From Paenibacillus sp. SYP-B3998 (GTDB lineage Bacteria > Bacillota > Bacilli > Paenibacillales > NBRC-103111): a DNA stretch of 64,000 bases. Location: assembly GCF_010820665.1 (NCBI RefSeq), contig NZ_JAAIKC010000004.1:62001-126000 (forward strand). The letters are read 5' to 3'. A program made the translations under genes and the position numbers. Shown in pieces: positions 63,520-64,000 of this stretch; the first letter of the stretch is position 1, and each line of letters begins with the position of its first letter. The notes below the pieces were generated by a model. That model was given only the letters and a program-made list of their open reading frames with translations. It was not told the origin of the DNA and made no database searches.

Positions 63520-63605
63520 TAATGGTTGCTAGGGAGGGTGGTTGCCCCCTATCCAGTGGCCATCCGGCTCACGTCCAGCGTTGAGGCTGGCTAGGTGAGC
63601 TGATT
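63520..63605. other. GC-rich structured stretch, possible RNA
   Basis: Two adjacent stems: TAGGGAGGG with CCCCCTA (63530-63551), and GGCTCAC-gt-CCAGC with GCTGG-ctag-GTGAGC (63566-63600). They lie between a terminator and a promoter, with no open frame of note. It matches no RNA family I can name; the SRP apical GGAAG motif is missing. Confidence 0.3.
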
Positions 63606-63654
63606 AGAAAGACGTTTTTGCCTTCAAAGGAGGGGCTCCGTCAGTTAATAATTA

Positions 63655-63720
63655 TTTAAGAATTGTTTTAGGCGCGGTTTAGAAGTGATTAAGAGGGAGT
63701 TAAGGCTGGCGAGATAAGAT
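63655..63720 (+). promoter_or_regulatory. Five 11-nt-spaced direct repeats with -10 box (OmpR-type regulator site)
   Basis: TTTAAG (63655), TTTTAG (63666), GTTTAG (63677), ATTAAG (63688) and GTTAAG (63699) recur at exactly 11 nt. GATAAG/TAAGAT at 63713-63720 could be the -10 box. Direct repeats of GTTAAG with 5-nt gaps are bound by OmpR-family response regulators in Bacillota (CprR-like). The gene at 63784 is the likely target. Confidence 0.6.
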
Positions 63721-63783
63721 GAATACATGGAAGCGAGGAACGCATCCAAATAGAGAGAGCGTAAGCTTACGGAGGAAAAAGAT

Positions 63784-64000
63784 ATGAATAAGAAGTTAGC
63801 AATGATGGGATTAGGTGTGGCAGTCGGCAGTATGATGCTAGTAACGTCGGTATATGCAGGTGTAGGGGATGCCCCCGGATATGAGACATTTAAGTCGGCT
63901 TTCAAACAGACAGCTGCAGTGGAAAATGTAACTCGTCAGGTGAACGTTTCCCTACAAGACAACGGGGTATCTCTCCTCAATGTAAAGTCAACGATTAAAA
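63784..64000 (+). CDS. Secreted protein of unknown function (3' end beyond window)
   Basis: Not recognised. The first 72 codons are visible. Residues 1-25 are a clear signal peptide (MNKKLAMMGLGVAVGSMMLV, cleavage near VYA-G). The mature part begins GVGDAPGYETFKSAFKQTAA, followed by VNVSLQDNGVSLLNVKSTIK, an alternating pattern suggesting a beta-rich extracellular domain. GGAGGAAAAAG precedes the ATG. Expression probably depends on the five direct repeats upstream, so it may be an envelope-stress or antimicrobial-response protein. The frame is open at the window end. Confidence 0.85.
   Translation, partial: MNKKLAMMGLGVAVGSMMLVTSVYAGVGDAPGYETFKSAFKQTAAVENVTRQVNVSLQDNGVSLLNVKSTIK

Noticed and set aside
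63520-63605. Possible small SRP RNA
   Set aside because: The local GCTAGGGAGGG..GCCCCCTA text recalls SRP RNA, but the conserved apical GGAAG motif and the long helix are absent.

Overview
The window looks like a chromosomal segment of a Gram-positive, spore-forming member of the Bacillota, most probably Paenibacillus or a close relative. The evidence is strong GGAGG-type ribosome binding sites, caa3-oxidase genes in the Bacillus order, sporulation-type small proteins (YhcN/YlaJ, YjcZ), three very large secreted proteins ending in S-layer-homology (SLH) repeats, an RNase J, a HelD, and a YesM/YesN-controlled sugar ABC operon without its own ATPase. This assignment is inference from gene content; no rRNA gene is present.

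Layout. 1-2 kb: 5' part of a DEAD-box RNA helicase and a sporulation lipoprotein, both on the minus strand. 2.2-7.6 kb: cytochrome caa3 oxidase operon (ctaC-D-E-F, internal terminator, ctaG, DUF420 protein). 7.6-12 kb: a self-regulated YtrA-type ABC operon (permease, GntR repressor, two ATPases, NatB-like permease) under a near-perfect palindrome that covers the promoter. 12.1-15.1 kb: a patch that looks transferred and eroded: remnants of an oxidoreductase, a surface protein, a tRNA and a transposase surround an intact MarR / membrane protein / NmrA-like cassette with two similar operators. 15.2-20.8 kb: a PspC protein, a 12-repeat NHL propeller protein with four near-identical Fn3 repeats and SLH anchors, and a hypothetical protein. 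21-24.8 kb: an MHYT-domain hybrid histidine kinase, an AlkZ-related protein and a transposase remnant.

24.8-40.4 kb is the most unusual part. A three-gene ABC importer resembling the 2-aminoethylphosphonate (PhnS2/T2/U2) class lies in line with two giant SLH-anchored proteins. One carries three LamG domains; the other carries DUF2341, LamG and a metallophosphoesterase domain. A DeoR-family regulator closes the segment, and four Pho-box-like hexamers in 11-nt register precede the first gene. I infer a surface phospho- or phosphonoester capture, hydrolysis and import locus.

40.6-50.6 kb: YesM/YesN two-component system diverging from a sugar ABC importer, an EamA transporter and a GH3 glycosidase. 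These would sense, import and cleave an oligosaccharide. 50.6-58.2 kb: a YlxY-like deacetylase-fold protein lacking key acidic residues, a coiled-coil hypothetical, RNase J, a small membrane protein, a GGDEF diguanylate cyclase, a cytochrome c lipoprotein and an LTA-synthase-like enzyme. 58.3-63.4 kb: a COG4587/COG3694/COG4586-type ABC exporter, HelD and a 26-residue YjcZ-like peptide. The right edge holds a five-copy 11-nt direct-repeat promoter and the start of a secreted protein that runs out of the window.
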